22,637 nucleotides of DNA from Halocafeteria seosinensis (lineage: Eukaryota > Sar > Bigyra > Bicosoecida), in NCBI GenBank assembly GCA_001687465.1, contig LVLI01000598.1, forward strand, positions 1 through 22,637, in the 5' to 3' direction. The notes beneath the pieces are model-generated. The model had not been told where the DNA came from, searched no databases, and saw only the letters and a program-made list of their open reading frames with translations. Below, piece by piece: positions 1 through 11,777 of the stretch (its first letter is position 1; each line of letters opens with the position of its first letter). The translations under genes and the position numbers were made by a program.

Positions 1-972
1 CGCTGTTCCTGCAGCCTTGCTGACATGCGCCGTGAGGGAACACAGCACTGGTTAAGCTCAGGAGGCATCGGGGGAGGAGCCATGCCTGCGCCCACAATGT
101 CAGAGGTACCGACAAGGCTCAGTCTGGCAGGAGAAGACCCTGAGCCTGCCCCAGCGGCGCCAACGTCAAGACCAACAAATCTCCGCCTTCCTCGGGACTA
201 TCTACAGAATCGGTACTACATGGTACTATGATATGTCTTCTGCGTTAAGCCGTGACGATTTTGGAAATAATTGTGTCGTTAACATATTCCACGTCCTTGT
301 TGTGGGGAGCAAGAATTGCTTTGGTAACAACTTCTGGTTGACGCTCGGTGTTGTGCAGATTCTGCAAATCGCCGAAGACGGTCCTGACAAAGTTATTGAT
401 GTTTTCAGTGTTCACCAGCATAGGGGGAGGAAGCGATAGGGGTGACGCGAATTCACCACCTTCTACTTGCAGTACCCAAATTGCATAGTCTCCACCATCT
501 GTAGAAGCTCGTAGGTTCTCAGCCAGTCTATGCTGTCGAATCCATGGCCACAATGGACAGGATGGGCTCGAGAGCATAGCGTTTATCATTTGTGTCGACG
601 AACCATTCTTCACAACAGGCAAGATCTGGCGGAAGTCACCGACTAGCAGGACAACTTTCCCACCGACAGGAGCATCTGCCTTGACAATGTCCCAAGTCTG
701 TCCACCGTCACTAGACAAAATCGATGCATCATTGGTGCTTCCTCCCAAATAATCAGGTCTACTTCAGGAAATTCTCCGAAAGAGCGCTTTATGCAATTAT
801 GCAGGTCTTCCATTGAATAGAAAGCAATACCGGAAGACGGTTCACATACTACCCGAACTGTGTTCGCATTCCGAATACCGAACACCATGACTGCATCGAC
901 AGTTAACCCCGGGGATATCGCTTGCGCTTTAACTCTCCTCGAAGCGATCCAAATTCTTCGATATTGATACAA
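1..972 (-). pseudogene. Helitron-type (Pif1-like) helicase remnant
   Basis: This is a degenerate transposon helicase, read right to left in at least three frames. A first open stretch (972 to 643) carries a Walker B-like DLIIWEEAP near 759-733, followed by MMHRF, which is typical of Helitron-encoded Pif1 helicases. A second frame (748 to 245) carries GDFRQILPVV near 640, then WP..RQHRL.EN, an LPPPMLV segment and AILAPHNKDV. Beyond the stop at 245, further fragments in shifted frames (a TDSVDSPEEG-like stretch, then PMPPEL near position 50) match the order expected in the family. No Walker A (GxGKT) motif and no Rep nuclease domain are visible. The frameshifts, the in-frame stop and the missing motif I mean it cannot encode an active helicase. 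The right boundary lies near 1000, and the left end runs out of the window. Confidence 0.75.
854..903. repeat. 50-bp dispersed repeat, copy A
   Basis: A 50-nt stretch inside the helicase remnant reappears at 3159-3208 in the same orientation with one mismatch that I can see (a/g near 881). The near-identity, beside strongly diverged surroundings, points to a recent copy event or a shared mobile-element end. Confidence 0.8.
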
Positions 973-1042
973 TAAAGCTACACACCCTCGGTGTGTATTA
1001 GTATTGCTCCTACATTGTACCGGAAGACGTGTATCCTCCTAC

Positions 1043-2399
1043 TGGGTATAATGATAGATGGAAGAATTGTTCTAAGATACCACTGACCACCGGCGCAAGC
1101 AACAGCTGAACTACCTTGAGGTGTATTGTTTTGGCTTGGGTCATTTTGTCCTCCTTTTCTTGCAAGAATTTGGCCTTCGTTGGTGTCCTTCTGGTGCCTT
1201 TTAAGAGGGTTATGCAATCGCTAAGGAAAGACGTGCCTGGAAAGTGCATGCATTTAGTATCTGCCTGTATACTTTTGACTTCTTGCATACGCAAGCGCTC
1301 CTACAAAATTTCCCATGTCCTTATCCTTGAGCTTCCATTTGAAAAACGCTTGTGCGTTTTCTTCTGTCTGAAACGGACCCTCTCCTAACGCAAGATTTCT
1401 CTCCCGAATTGCCTGCAAACAAACCTGTTTCTTCTCTGTCGGCAGTTCTTCTAGTTGCTCCACCCATTTGACTAGTGCGTTGTGAGCTGTGTCAATAACT
1501 GAAATTAGCCAAACAATGCTATGACATGAACATACCGGTAAGTCATACTTCTGATACTTCAGTTGAATACCACTGCTTACCCATGTATTTTTGACTTTCT
1601 GTAAGTGCACGATTTCCCAGCATCCTCACCATGAAAGCGTTTTCCCCTAATATATTTGCGAAAAAGTTTTCGGATCCTGTTACTGAGTTGAATGGAGCCT
1701 CTCCGAACGCAAAATTTAGCTCCCGGATTGCCTGCAAACAAGCGTCTTTCTTGTCTGTAGGCACGAGTTCTTCCTGTTCAACCCATTTGAGCAGTGCCTC
1801 GTGACCTGCACCACTAGCTGAAATGAATCAAATCATGATATGGTATGTACACTGATCCCGCCACTTACGCTGGCCCCTAGAAGTTGAGCAACGGGTTTCC
1901 CCCGACTCCTTTCCAGCCTTTGAGGTGAACCGCGCCACATACGGGGTCAATAAAGAGTGGACAATTTGCCTGCGTAACGGAGGTAAGAATGACGCATCCC
2001 AGACAACGAATGGTGTTTCCCGGTTCCGATTGGCCGTTGTGTTTGTCCTTGACTTCACTGCTGACTTCGCCCCGATACCGGAAGACAAGCCAAAACACCA
2101 TGGTGTCCCTGCATTGTGGAGACCATTACGCCTCACTCTAAAAAGCCCGACTTGGGCGCTAAACAAGTTCCGCGCTCCTGGAAGGGTAGAAGCAATCATA
2201 ATGGTAAGCCCTTTGGATTTACTTGTATTTGCACTCTCGCAGCCCTGCGCCGCTCGCGGGTTGTACCGCAGCAACATTAAGACGTGATATGTAAGGAGGT
2301 GTTTTTAGTCTTGCTACCGCCACTTCTACTCTTAGTTTGCTGCTTTTGTATAGACAAGACTACACGTACGGGTATGACTCTTTTGCAAAAACTTGTTCA
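1043..2399. repeat. Segmental duplication, copy 1 (with 9871-11262)
   Basis: This stretch aligns end to end and in the same orientation with 9871-11262. Similarity covers the 3' flank, all three exons, both introns and about 120 bp of 5' flank of the minus-strand gene inside it. It ends near 2399, within about 5 bp of the inverted-repeat element starting at 2404, so that element lies at the breakpoint. In exon 1 all indels between copies are multiples of three, and substitutions concentrate at third codon positions of the minus-strand frame. That pattern fits selection on protein after the duplication. Confidence 0.85.
1254..2277 (-). CDS. Unknown three-exon protein with two tandem ~78-aa modules (paralogue 1)
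   Basis: I do not recognise this family. The model has exons 2277-1869, 1817-1581 and 1498-1254, with GT-AG introns (donors GTAAGT and GTAAGC, acceptors TTTCAG), and gives 296 aa. The ATG has an in-frame stop upstream in both paralogues. Exon 1 (about 136 aa) encodes an N-terminal region with TPWCFGLSS and RETPFV near its middle. Exons 2 and 3 each encode one copy of a module that starts HxALxKWVEQ, continues P-T-[DE]-K-K-x(2)-C-L-Q-A-I-R-E-x-N and F-[GN]-x-x-x-x-F, and ends SQKY[MT]. Both introns are phase 1, so exon 2 is a symmetrical 1-1 unit that can duplicate without a frameshift. No signal peptide, membrane segment or catalytic motif is evident. An antisense ORF overlaps exon 1 (1925-2287), but the splice continuity favours this strand. 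Confidence 0.65.
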
Positions 2400-2403
2400 C
2401 TTA

Positions 2404-3129
2404 GCCAAGCTGATGACGGCCAAACTTTCAGTCACGTTGATGCGCCACAACGTGAAGATGTTGGACTGGTTCCGGGTAGGGTTCACCCCTCACATGGCGT
2501 AGTGTAGCCTGTAGCAGATACGTCTTCCGGTAGGAGCAATACCAATACCCGAGTCTCGGCGCAGCCACTTGGCTAGTTGGCACTTCATTGCTTAATAGGA
2601 TTGAGAGGTGATTGTTGTGGGCTATCTGTCACATTTGTGTGTGCGTGTGTGATTGTTGTTCCTCTTGCACAGTTAAGTCAATTCATGCATCAACAAGCCC
2701 ACAGCTATTTGTGCTTACGCACACCTGGTGCCACAAAAGCAGTAGTGGCTTATGTTCTCTCAAAGTGATAGTAATTCTTCCAACCGTCACTCGGTATTTA
2801 TTGAGCAGCAATTGAGCAATGATGTGTCATGGATCATTCATAATTAATGCCATTAGTGGCCCATCATATTCCTCCATTGCTTTATTTTGTTTGTTGTTTA
2901 CCAGTTCGCCGCCGTTCTTGAATAGTAGTAGTGTGTATTACGGTATTTATGGCCTACCCCGCATCTTCCTTGTACCTGGGGTATTGCTCCTACCGGATGA
3001 CGAGTAGGCTACAGGCTACGCTACGCCGTGTAAGGTACTACCCTATCCGGAACCGCTCCAACATCTTCACGTTGTGGTGCATCAAGTTGCCATCAACGTG
3101 AAAGACAGTTTGGCCGTCATCAGCTTGGC
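2404..3129. mobile_element. MITE-like element with ~140-150 bp inverted-repeat arms
   Basis: The left arm 2404-2543 and the right arm 2980-3129 are reverse complements at roughly 85% by eye. The outer ends read GCCAAGCTGATGACGGCC and its complement. The right arm has a short insertion of about 6 nt. The ~436-bp interior is AT-richer and has no credible coding sequence. Long terminal inverted repeats with no gene fit a non-autonomous DNA element or a foldback element. I see no clear target-site duplication, and TTA is the only trinucleotide flanking the left end. Interior bases 2755-2900 match 11309-11470 in the opposite orientation. Confidence 0.7.
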
Positions 3130-3158
3130 CCAAAAATAAAAAAAAGTTGGGGTTGCCT

Positions 3159-3208
3159 CGAACTGTGTTCGCATTCCGAATACCGAGCACCATGACTGCA
3201 TCGACAGT
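3159..3208. repeat. 50-bp dispersed repeat, copy B
   Basis: This is the second copy of the 50-nt stretch at 854-903, in the same orientation. It begins 29 bp outside the right arm of the inverted-repeat element, after an A-rich run (3132-3144). The remaining bases up to the TBCC start at 3489 hold nothing I can identify. Confidence 0.8.
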
Positions 3209-3488
3209 CGGTCTACAAGATTAGCCGGGAATCATACGATCGCATGCGCTCCAACTTTCTCAAAGCAATCTTTAAATCTTACATTGTCTTACAGAAGTAA
3301 GCTACCAATGTCAAAACTTCACAAACTCGGTCAAAGTTCACAAGTTGGTGTTCTGCGATCAGTGGAAAGCGTTAAACGAGTTTCGCATGATTTGGAGGAG
3401 GATTTTAGGGTAGACTACGTGTGCACAACGAACAACTGCTTTTGTTTTTGTAGTACGCACGCGTGGAGGCGAAAAGAAGAGTGGGAAG

Positions 3489-4891
3489 ATGAGCATGGAT
3501 GCTGAAATGGTATGAACTCTGACGGCTGCATCATGAGCCTCCGACAACTGCATTATATCTCTTCCTGCAGGAGCGGCGGCGCGCTGCTGTCTTTGCAAAG
3601 CTGGAAGCCAGCCGACAGCAGCGAAACGAAATGGTGAATTCGCGTTTGAAAGAAACTGGGGGGAATGAGAAAACAGAGAAATTCTGGTCTGACTTCAATG
3701 AATTATCGGGTGGTAAGGTGTTGCTTGAACTCTACGTTGGGTGTTACTCGTAAGTCAGTGAGCTTTCGTAGCGCCTGTTTTGCAGAATTACATTCAAGTA
3801 TAGAGTCCATAGGGGTTTCTGTTAGTGCTTCGGAAGCGAACAAATTAGTTGAACAATGGACCAACTTACTGGAGAAAATCAGGAAACTGATTGCGGACAG
3901 CACCATGTTCTTACCGACATACGACGCAGAAAAAGCTCAACAAGAATTCAAGACACTTCAAGAGACGTTTGAGGAAGCTAAGGCAAAAGTTCAACCACGG
4001 AAAAGGTTTGCATTTAGCCGTCCAAAAAAAACTAAGGATTTGGCGAAGGCATCTGAGTTAGTATCGGAGAACTCAGCGAAATCCAGCGAGAAGGAAAACA
4101 AAGGCTCTTCCTCCGAGGACATAATGTCGAAGTTTGAAAAAGACCTGCTTACTGTCGAAGAGCAACATGATTCCTTTGTTTTGTTGAGGAACGGTGTACT
4201 AGAAAATGGGAATGGCAATGTGCTTGGTCATGTGACGAACTCTGGCGATCTCCGCTTAGTTAATATGTCAAACTGCGTGATAGTATTGTAAGTGTTGATC
4301 CTACTGTGGACGAAGAGCGACGTTGATGTGTAAGATGTTTTCGTGCAGATTAGACACTTGTGGAGCCGTGCGCGTCGATAATTTGAACTCTTGCACTTTG
4401 TACGCGGGGCCAATCTCTGGCTCTGTTTTGCTACACAACTGTTGCGACTCGACATTTTGCTTCATCAGTCGGCAAGTATGTAATTGACAAGTCTTATTGT
4501 TTTTGCTGCGTGAATAACCGTGGTAGTTATACGTTTTCCAGGCGCGTCTGCATACGTCAAAGCGCTGCGACTTTTACGTGTGTACTGCATCTCGGCCAAT
4601 TATTGAACATTGCAGTGAGGTGCGTTTCGCTCCATACATACTATCGTATCCTGACTTAGAGGAGAAATTGAAAGTAAGAGTGTTCGTTGTCTCCAAAGAG
4701 AGCTTTCTCCTTTAGCAGTCTGGTATTATATACAGAAAGCTGAACTTGAGCGGGCGAGAGAGCTAGATATGTGGAAGAATGTGGATGATTTCGGTTGGCA
4801 TAAGCAGCAAAGCTCACCAAACTGGTCGATTGTTCCTGACGCGGAAAGAATCCAATCTTCTCTGTCAGAGCATGTATCCATCGTGTCCTGA
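3489..4891 (+). CDS. TBCC: Tubulin-specific chaperone C (tubulin cofactor C)
   Basis: TBCC is the GTPase-activating subunit of the cofactor complex that releases folded alpha/beta-tubulin in the cytosol. The exons are 3489-3509, 3571-3712, 3786-4287, 4349-4475, 4542-4673 and 4736-4891, giving 359 aa (human TBCC is similar in length). The N-terminal part (about 1-122) is helical and charged, as in the spectrin-like TBCC N domain. Residues 127-135 (KRFAFSRPK) are the usual linker signature. The C-CAP/TBCC beta-helix runs from about 180 to 310, with NCVIV, GPISGSV, the catalytic Q-x-R (Gln264, Arg266) followed by H..KRCDFY, then SRPIIEHC and RFAPY. The C-terminus carries VDDFGWHK and SPNW, also typical. 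All family-critical residues I can see are intact. The seven-residue first exon sets the start, and an ATG further upstream cannot be excluded. Confidence 0.9.
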
Positions 4892-5597
4892 ACGTCATAC
4901 TATTCATCTTGTGCAGTAAGGAGTTGCGTGATGTATGGTATGGCTGTGGGATGCTGCTAGCACACTGAGGATAGTTTATCTGGAAGGGAACGAATGTGTC
5001 GGAGAGAAGAGCAAAATAGGCTGTACGAGGTGCTGAAGCCTTTCGCGAACGTGTTGCCTTGTTTTGTAGCAATTCCAAATTTAAGAACTCTGTCAACTGA
5101 AAGTCAATATCCTAACCTTAGCTAAAGTTTTACTAGCGTATGATAATACGAAAGAAATTAATCATACGAAGGCTTTTAATTAGACGCCATGTAACCCCAT
5201 CAGCAATCTTAGAGCTTAAGCCTTCAGGTTCTTGGTTGAAGATGTCTCTGCTGCCAGACTGCTGGACCGTACTTCAACTTCGCTAGCATTGGCGTCCGTT
5301 ATCACAATATTTCGATAAAGTACATGAATCAATAGTTCGTTAACACGACTATCTCAACTTTTTGGCCCTTTGGACTTTCTTTGTATTATGTCGTGTAAGT
5401 GTTAGTACAAGTTTGAATCGTGAATTTCCGTCTCGGGGGAGGAAGGGCTGACACCCTTGACCTAGGGCACATTCATAGGGGAGCCCAAGGGGTAGACGGA
5501 ACGGTGTGTTGTTTTTTGCCCTCCTTGGACAGCCTGAGAAACGAGAATTTTGCTCCTCCGTTCTTCTAAATGTCTATACCACATATATGACGGTACT
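4892..5597. other. Intergenic region, no gene seen
   Basis: This stretch lies between the TBCC stop and the DDX3 first exon. Open frames on either strand are short and overlap neighbouring exons or lack protein-like character. It presumably holds the TBCC 3' UTR and the DDX3 promoter and 5' UTR. I see no RNA gene, repeat or element here. Confidence 0.6.
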
Positions 5598-7806
<2,209 letters not shown>

Positions 7807-8038
7807 AGTAACTTCTACAGCGTTAAGCACTTGTTGCTGCGGGTTCACTGATTCAGTGCTTAAATGAGTGTGGTGATTGCGGATTAAAACAACACAGTGG
7901 GGCGGCGTCGTGCACATAACAAAAATCGGCAGCCAGGTACAAAAGTTGTACAACCATAGAAGAAGAAAGAAAAAAAACCGAAAAACCAAATATCATGATT
8001 TTGTCAATTCTGATGACTGGTTCGTTATTTCATCCTTG

Positions 8039-9288
8039 TCATAAGCCTACCAATGCCTTTGCTTCCTTAATGTTATTCTGAGCTACCTCTCGAGCCCGCC
8101 GTTCACCTTCTTCCAGCAGTTGGTCCAGATAGGCAGGATCGGCCATAAGTTTTTCTATTTCTGTACCTATTGGACAGATGGTCTCCGCGACCACTTCAGC
8201 CAGTGCATTCTTGAACGTCAATGAGTCTTTATCTCTGAACTCATTGACCAACTCTTCCGTGGAACGGTATCGTGGGTCAAGCACAGAAAACAAATTGAGC
8301 AAATTTGCCCTTTCTGGACGCTGTTCGGGATCGTATGTCAATGGTCCTGACATCGCATCGGTGCGGGCCTTGCGAATCTGTGACTACGACAATGGTGTAA
8401 ACTGGGAAGGTACTGCGTGATGCTACGGAAATTACTCACCTTAGTGAAGATCGTATCTTGATTATCTGTGAGGTTAATCCGAGACATGTCGCTGGCTTCA
8501 CTCTTGCTCATTTTCGCCGTCCCATTCCGCAAGCTCATAACCCGAACGACTCCCCCAGGGAGTTCCTCAGCCGTTAGCGTCGAAGGAAGAGGGAAAAAAC
8601 TCTCCCTACCGTTCGGCTTACAAAATCGATCGTTAAACGTTAGGGCGATCTCTCGCGCTAATTCCAAGTGTTGTCGCTGGTCGTCTCCTACTGGCACGCT
8701 CGTCGCCTTATAGATGAGTATGTCAGCCGCTTGTAAAACAGGGTACGAAAGTAATCCTAAGTTGACGTTTTCCATTTTCTGATCGGCTGAATTGCCTTTG
8801 GTTTTCTGTAACTTTTGCTTAAATTGTGTCATCCGGCGAAGTTTTCCTAGCGGTGAAATACAAGAGAACAGCCACATCAACTCGGAGTGAGCAGGGACCT
8901 GTCGGAATTCGAGAAAACCAAGGGTGAAGGCAAAGAACGACATAAAAGAACAAACCCCATGGACATCGTATTATCCAATTCGTACCGTGGATTGCCGGAA
9001 AAAGATAGACTTGGAAGGTTGAATCCCACAAGCTAATAATGATGCCGCTGTCATTCTACTCTGTTCACGCAATTGGCTCGGCGACGACTCCACCGTCAAC
9101 GAGTGCAAGTCAGCAATGGCGAATATGGTTTCCGTATTTTCCTGCTCCTGTAAGAGCCGCCATTGGCGAAGAGCTCCTAAGTAGTTGCCCAAGTGAGGCA
9201 CTCCTGTAGGCTGTATAGCGGAGAAAACACGTCCATATCCCCGTGAATTTGCTGCATTGGAACAGAAGCGTCTGCAGTGATATTGCAT
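8039..9288 (-). CDS. WARS2: Tryptophanyl-tRNA synthetase, bacterial/mitochondrial type
   Basis: This enzyme charges organellar tRNA-Trp and is a class I synthetase of the bacterial type, unlike the eukaryotic cytosolic one. The exons are 9288-8986, 8898-8440 and 8377-8039, giving 366 aa (human WARS2 is about 360). Motifs seen are IQPTGVPHLGNYLGAL with the HIGH-equivalent HLGN (32-35), DLHSLT, GLLSYPVLQAADILIY, VPVGDDQ and KMSKS (230-234). The C-terminal part has IRKARTD and YDPE.RP. Starting at 9288 leaves about 15 residues rich in Arg and Cys before the catalytic fold, which would suit a short organelle-targeting peptide. The frame stays open upstream, with other ATGs at 9441 and 9564, so a longer presequence (mitochondrion or plastid) is possible. 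The gene converges on DDX3, with about 230 bp between the stops. Confidence 0.92.
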
Positions 9289-9539
9289 CCTCCCGTTCTC
9301 TGATGTTGACTTGGCATGCCCAGACAAAATGGACAGCTTGAAACAAGACCTCCTTCTGCCGTAAACAAGCACAGGTAACCAGCGGACGAAATGGCTAATC
9401 GAGGTTTTTTGTGAAGTTGCGATAATTTCCGACGCGTGCATACCATAAGGTTGTACAAGTTGTACTGGCCCATCTAGTATGTATATTGATTCACTATGCA
9501 CCGTTTTATGGTTACGTATTAGACAGAACACTGTAGACG

Positions 9540-9596
9540 TTCTTTCAATAGAAAGAATGTCCACAGTGGACCACTGCCGACCAGTGTTCAGTCGGC
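9540..9596. repeat. Cluster of three adjacent short inverted repeats
   Basis: Three perfect hairpin-capable palindromes lie head to tail: TTCTTTC/GAAAGAA with a 4-nt loop (9540-9557), CAGTGG/CCACTG around one base (9564-9576), and GCCGAC/GTCGGC with a 9-nt loop (9576-9596). They sit upstream of the WARS2 coding region. The role is unknown, and regulatory or element-end functions are guesses. Confidence 0.5.
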
Positions 9597-9870
9597 ATTC
9601 AGTGAAATGGTTGGTCTGGGTAAGGGAAAATCGTCCTAGAGAGCGTACAGTGTAGGGGAGGGGCCAAATTTCTGCTCCAGCTCCTGCACATTCACCTTGT
9701 ACAGTTGCTAATTGCGAACAATTTCATTTTGTACGTACAGTGTTTTCCCGCTTGCTTTGGCATCACGTTAGGAGCTGTGTGATCGCTTCTACTAAATACG
9801 TTCTGTCACCTGTGTGCCCTTTCCTGGGTTCACCTGCCGTTGGTGTAGCAACCTCCAAAACGGTATCAGG
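9597..9870. other. Intergenic region, no gene seen
   Basis: This stretch lies between the palindrome cluster upstream of WARS2 and the edge of duplication copy 2. I find no convincing ORF, RNA gene or repeat in it. Confidence 0.5.
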
Positions 9871-11262
9871 TGGGTATAACTATTGATGAAGAAGCTCTTC
9901 TAAGTTACCACTAACCACCAGCGGTGCAACAGCTGAACTACGGTGAGGTGTATTCTTTTGGTTTGGGAGACATTTCGTTCTCCTCTGCTTACCAGAATTT
10001 GGCCTTTGTACAAGTGTCCTTCTGGCAGGTTTAAGCGTTCGCTAATTTAAGTACATGTGCATGCATGTACAGTATTCAGTATTCTCTTGATTCGCCTGTA
10101 TACTTTCGACTTCTTGCATACGCAAGCGCTCCTACGAAGTTTCCCATGTCATTATCTTTGAGCGTCCATCTGAAAAACGATTGTGTGTTCTCTTCTGAGT
10201 CGAACGGAGTCTTTCCGAACGCGAGATTTTTCTCCCGAATTACCTGCAAGCAAAGCTCTTTCTTGCCTGTAGGCAGTTCTCCTAGTTGCGCCACCCATTC
10301 GACTAGTACGTTGTGACTCAACTTGTGAGCTGATAGAGCTGTGCCAGTAAAAGAAATAGCCAAACCATAATATGGCATGAACTCAGACTCTAGTTGCATA
10401 CAACCTACCCATGTATTTTTTATTGTATGAAAAAGCATAAATCCCCAGCATCCTCGTTGAGAGGCTGCTTTCCCCAAATATAACTTCGAAAAAGTTTTGC
10501 GCATCTTCTTCTGTATTGAATGGAAACTCTCCGAACGCAAGATTCTTCTCCCGGATTTTCTGCAAACAAGCGTCTTTCTTGTCTGTAGGCACGCATTCTT
10601 CTTCTTCAACCCATTTAATTAGTGCCTCGTGACCTGCACCACTAGCTGAAACAAATCAAACTATGATACGGTGTGTACACTGATCCGGTTACTCACAGTG
10701 GCCTCGAGCAGGTGAACAAGGATTTTCCTCTGACTCCTTTCCATGACCGTCATCCTCAGCCTTTGAGATGAATTGCGCCACATATGGGTTCAATAAAGAG
10801 TGCAAGGTTTGCCTGTGCAACGGAGATATGAATGACGTATCCCAAACTGTAACGAATGGTGTTTCCCGGCTCCGATTCGCTGTTGTTGTTCTTCTTGACT
10901 TCACTGCTGACTTCGCCCCGATGCTGGAGGATAAGCCAAAACACCATGGTGTCGTTGTACTCTGGAAACCATTACACCTCACTCCATATAATCCGAATTG
11001 GGCGCTGACAAAATTGCGCGCTTCTGGAAGAGTAGAGGGGCTCCAAATGGCAAGCCCGTTGGCTTTACTTGTACATGTATTTACGCTTCCGCAGCCCTGC
11101 GCTGCCCGCGGCTTGTAGTACCGCAGGAACATTAAGACGTGATAGGTAAGAAGGTCTTTCTAGTCTTGCTTCTACCGCTTCTACTTTTAGTTTGCCACTT
11201 TGTATACGTCGTATGGACAAGACTGTACGTGCAGGTATGACTCTTTTGCAACAGCATGTTCA
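9871..11262. repeat. Segmental duplication, copy 2 (with 1043-2399)
   Basis: This is the direct-orientation partner of 1043-2399, about 8.8 kb away. Conservation is highest in the exons and also covers introns and both flanks. The 5' flank continues into a segment (11309-11470) whose relative in copy 1 lies inverted between the arms of the element at 2404-3129. The two copies bracket TBCC, DDX3 and WARS2. Confidence 0.85.
10076..11132 (-). CDS. Unknown three-exon protein with two tandem ~78-aa modules (paralogue 2)
   Basis: This is the paralogue of the gene at 1254-2277. The exons are 11132-10697, 10645-10409 and 10338-10076, with phase-1 introns at the same positions, giving 311 aa. Exon 2 has the same length in both copies (237 nt). 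It starts in-frame after an upstream TAG. The N-terminal region again contains TPWCFGLSS and RETPFV. Module 1 (exon 2) has HEALIKWVEEEE, PTDKKDACLQ and F-G-E-F-P-F, ending KKYMG. Module 2 (exon 3) has HNVLVEWVAQL, P-T-G-K-K and GNFVGALAYARS, ending RKYTG plus a short tail. The exon 3 acceptor has moved relative to copy 1, adding a few residues (10338, or 10329 as an alternative AG). All three exons are open, so both copies look intact. No function can be assigned. An antisense ORF (10768-11118) overlaps exon 1. Confidence 0.65.
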
Positions 11263-11777
11263 AGGCACGATCAACTCAACTACAAATGTAGCGAACACAC
11301 ACATGTGATAGATAACTGACAAACACGCAATAAAATATAACAATGGAGAAATAAGATGGTGCATTAATTATATCAATCATTATTGATCAATGCATCATAA
11401 TTACACCTCAACAAATATCATGTGACGTTTGGAAGAATGATTGGAGAAACCTTGAGGAACATACGTCATTACCGTTACCACCTTTACCCTTACCCTACCC
11501 ACTTCTAACAGTCAGCTTGGTGCTTCGACCCAATGACATTCCATCAGTACAATCCGCCATTGGCAATATGGCCGCTTTGCCTTTCTAAACGGTGGGGAAG
11601 AGTGGGCCCACAGTTGGACAACAGCACAACTTTAGGGAGGTACCACGAAGCTGCGTTTTTCGCACCACCAAGGTAGCACTCGCAGTGAGCTCGCAACTGT
11701 TTCTTCAGCACTGATCAGCGATTCTCGCCGAACCACGTCGCTTCCCGTGTTTACATGGCATTTCCTATTCTGGACGT
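11263..11777. other. Non-coding stretch containing an element-related segment
   Basis: Bases 11309-11470 resemble the reverse complement of 2755-2900 inside the inverted-repeat element. They share GCATTAATTAT-like and GGAAGAATGATTGGA-like blocks, with gaps. A C-rich run of short ACCCT-type units lies at 11481-11500. The rest (11500-11777) could include a final exon of the minus-strand fusion gene that I cannot place. I see no RNA gene. Confidence 0.5.

Noticed and set aside
1877-2101. Alternative minus-strand frame in exon 1 with conservative-looking changes between copies (LFI.P.CGA.HLKG)
   Set aside because: Substitutions concentrate at what would be first positions of this frame, and copy 2 hits a stop right after HLKG. 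The neighbouring frame stays open and splices correctly.
4656-5096. 146-codon minus-strand ORF
   Set aside because: It is antisense to the last TBCC exon and intergenic DNA, with no family resemblance.
11481-11500. Interstitial telomere-like CCTTTACCCT-type run
   Set aside because: It holds only a few irregular units, too short and imperfect to call telomeric.
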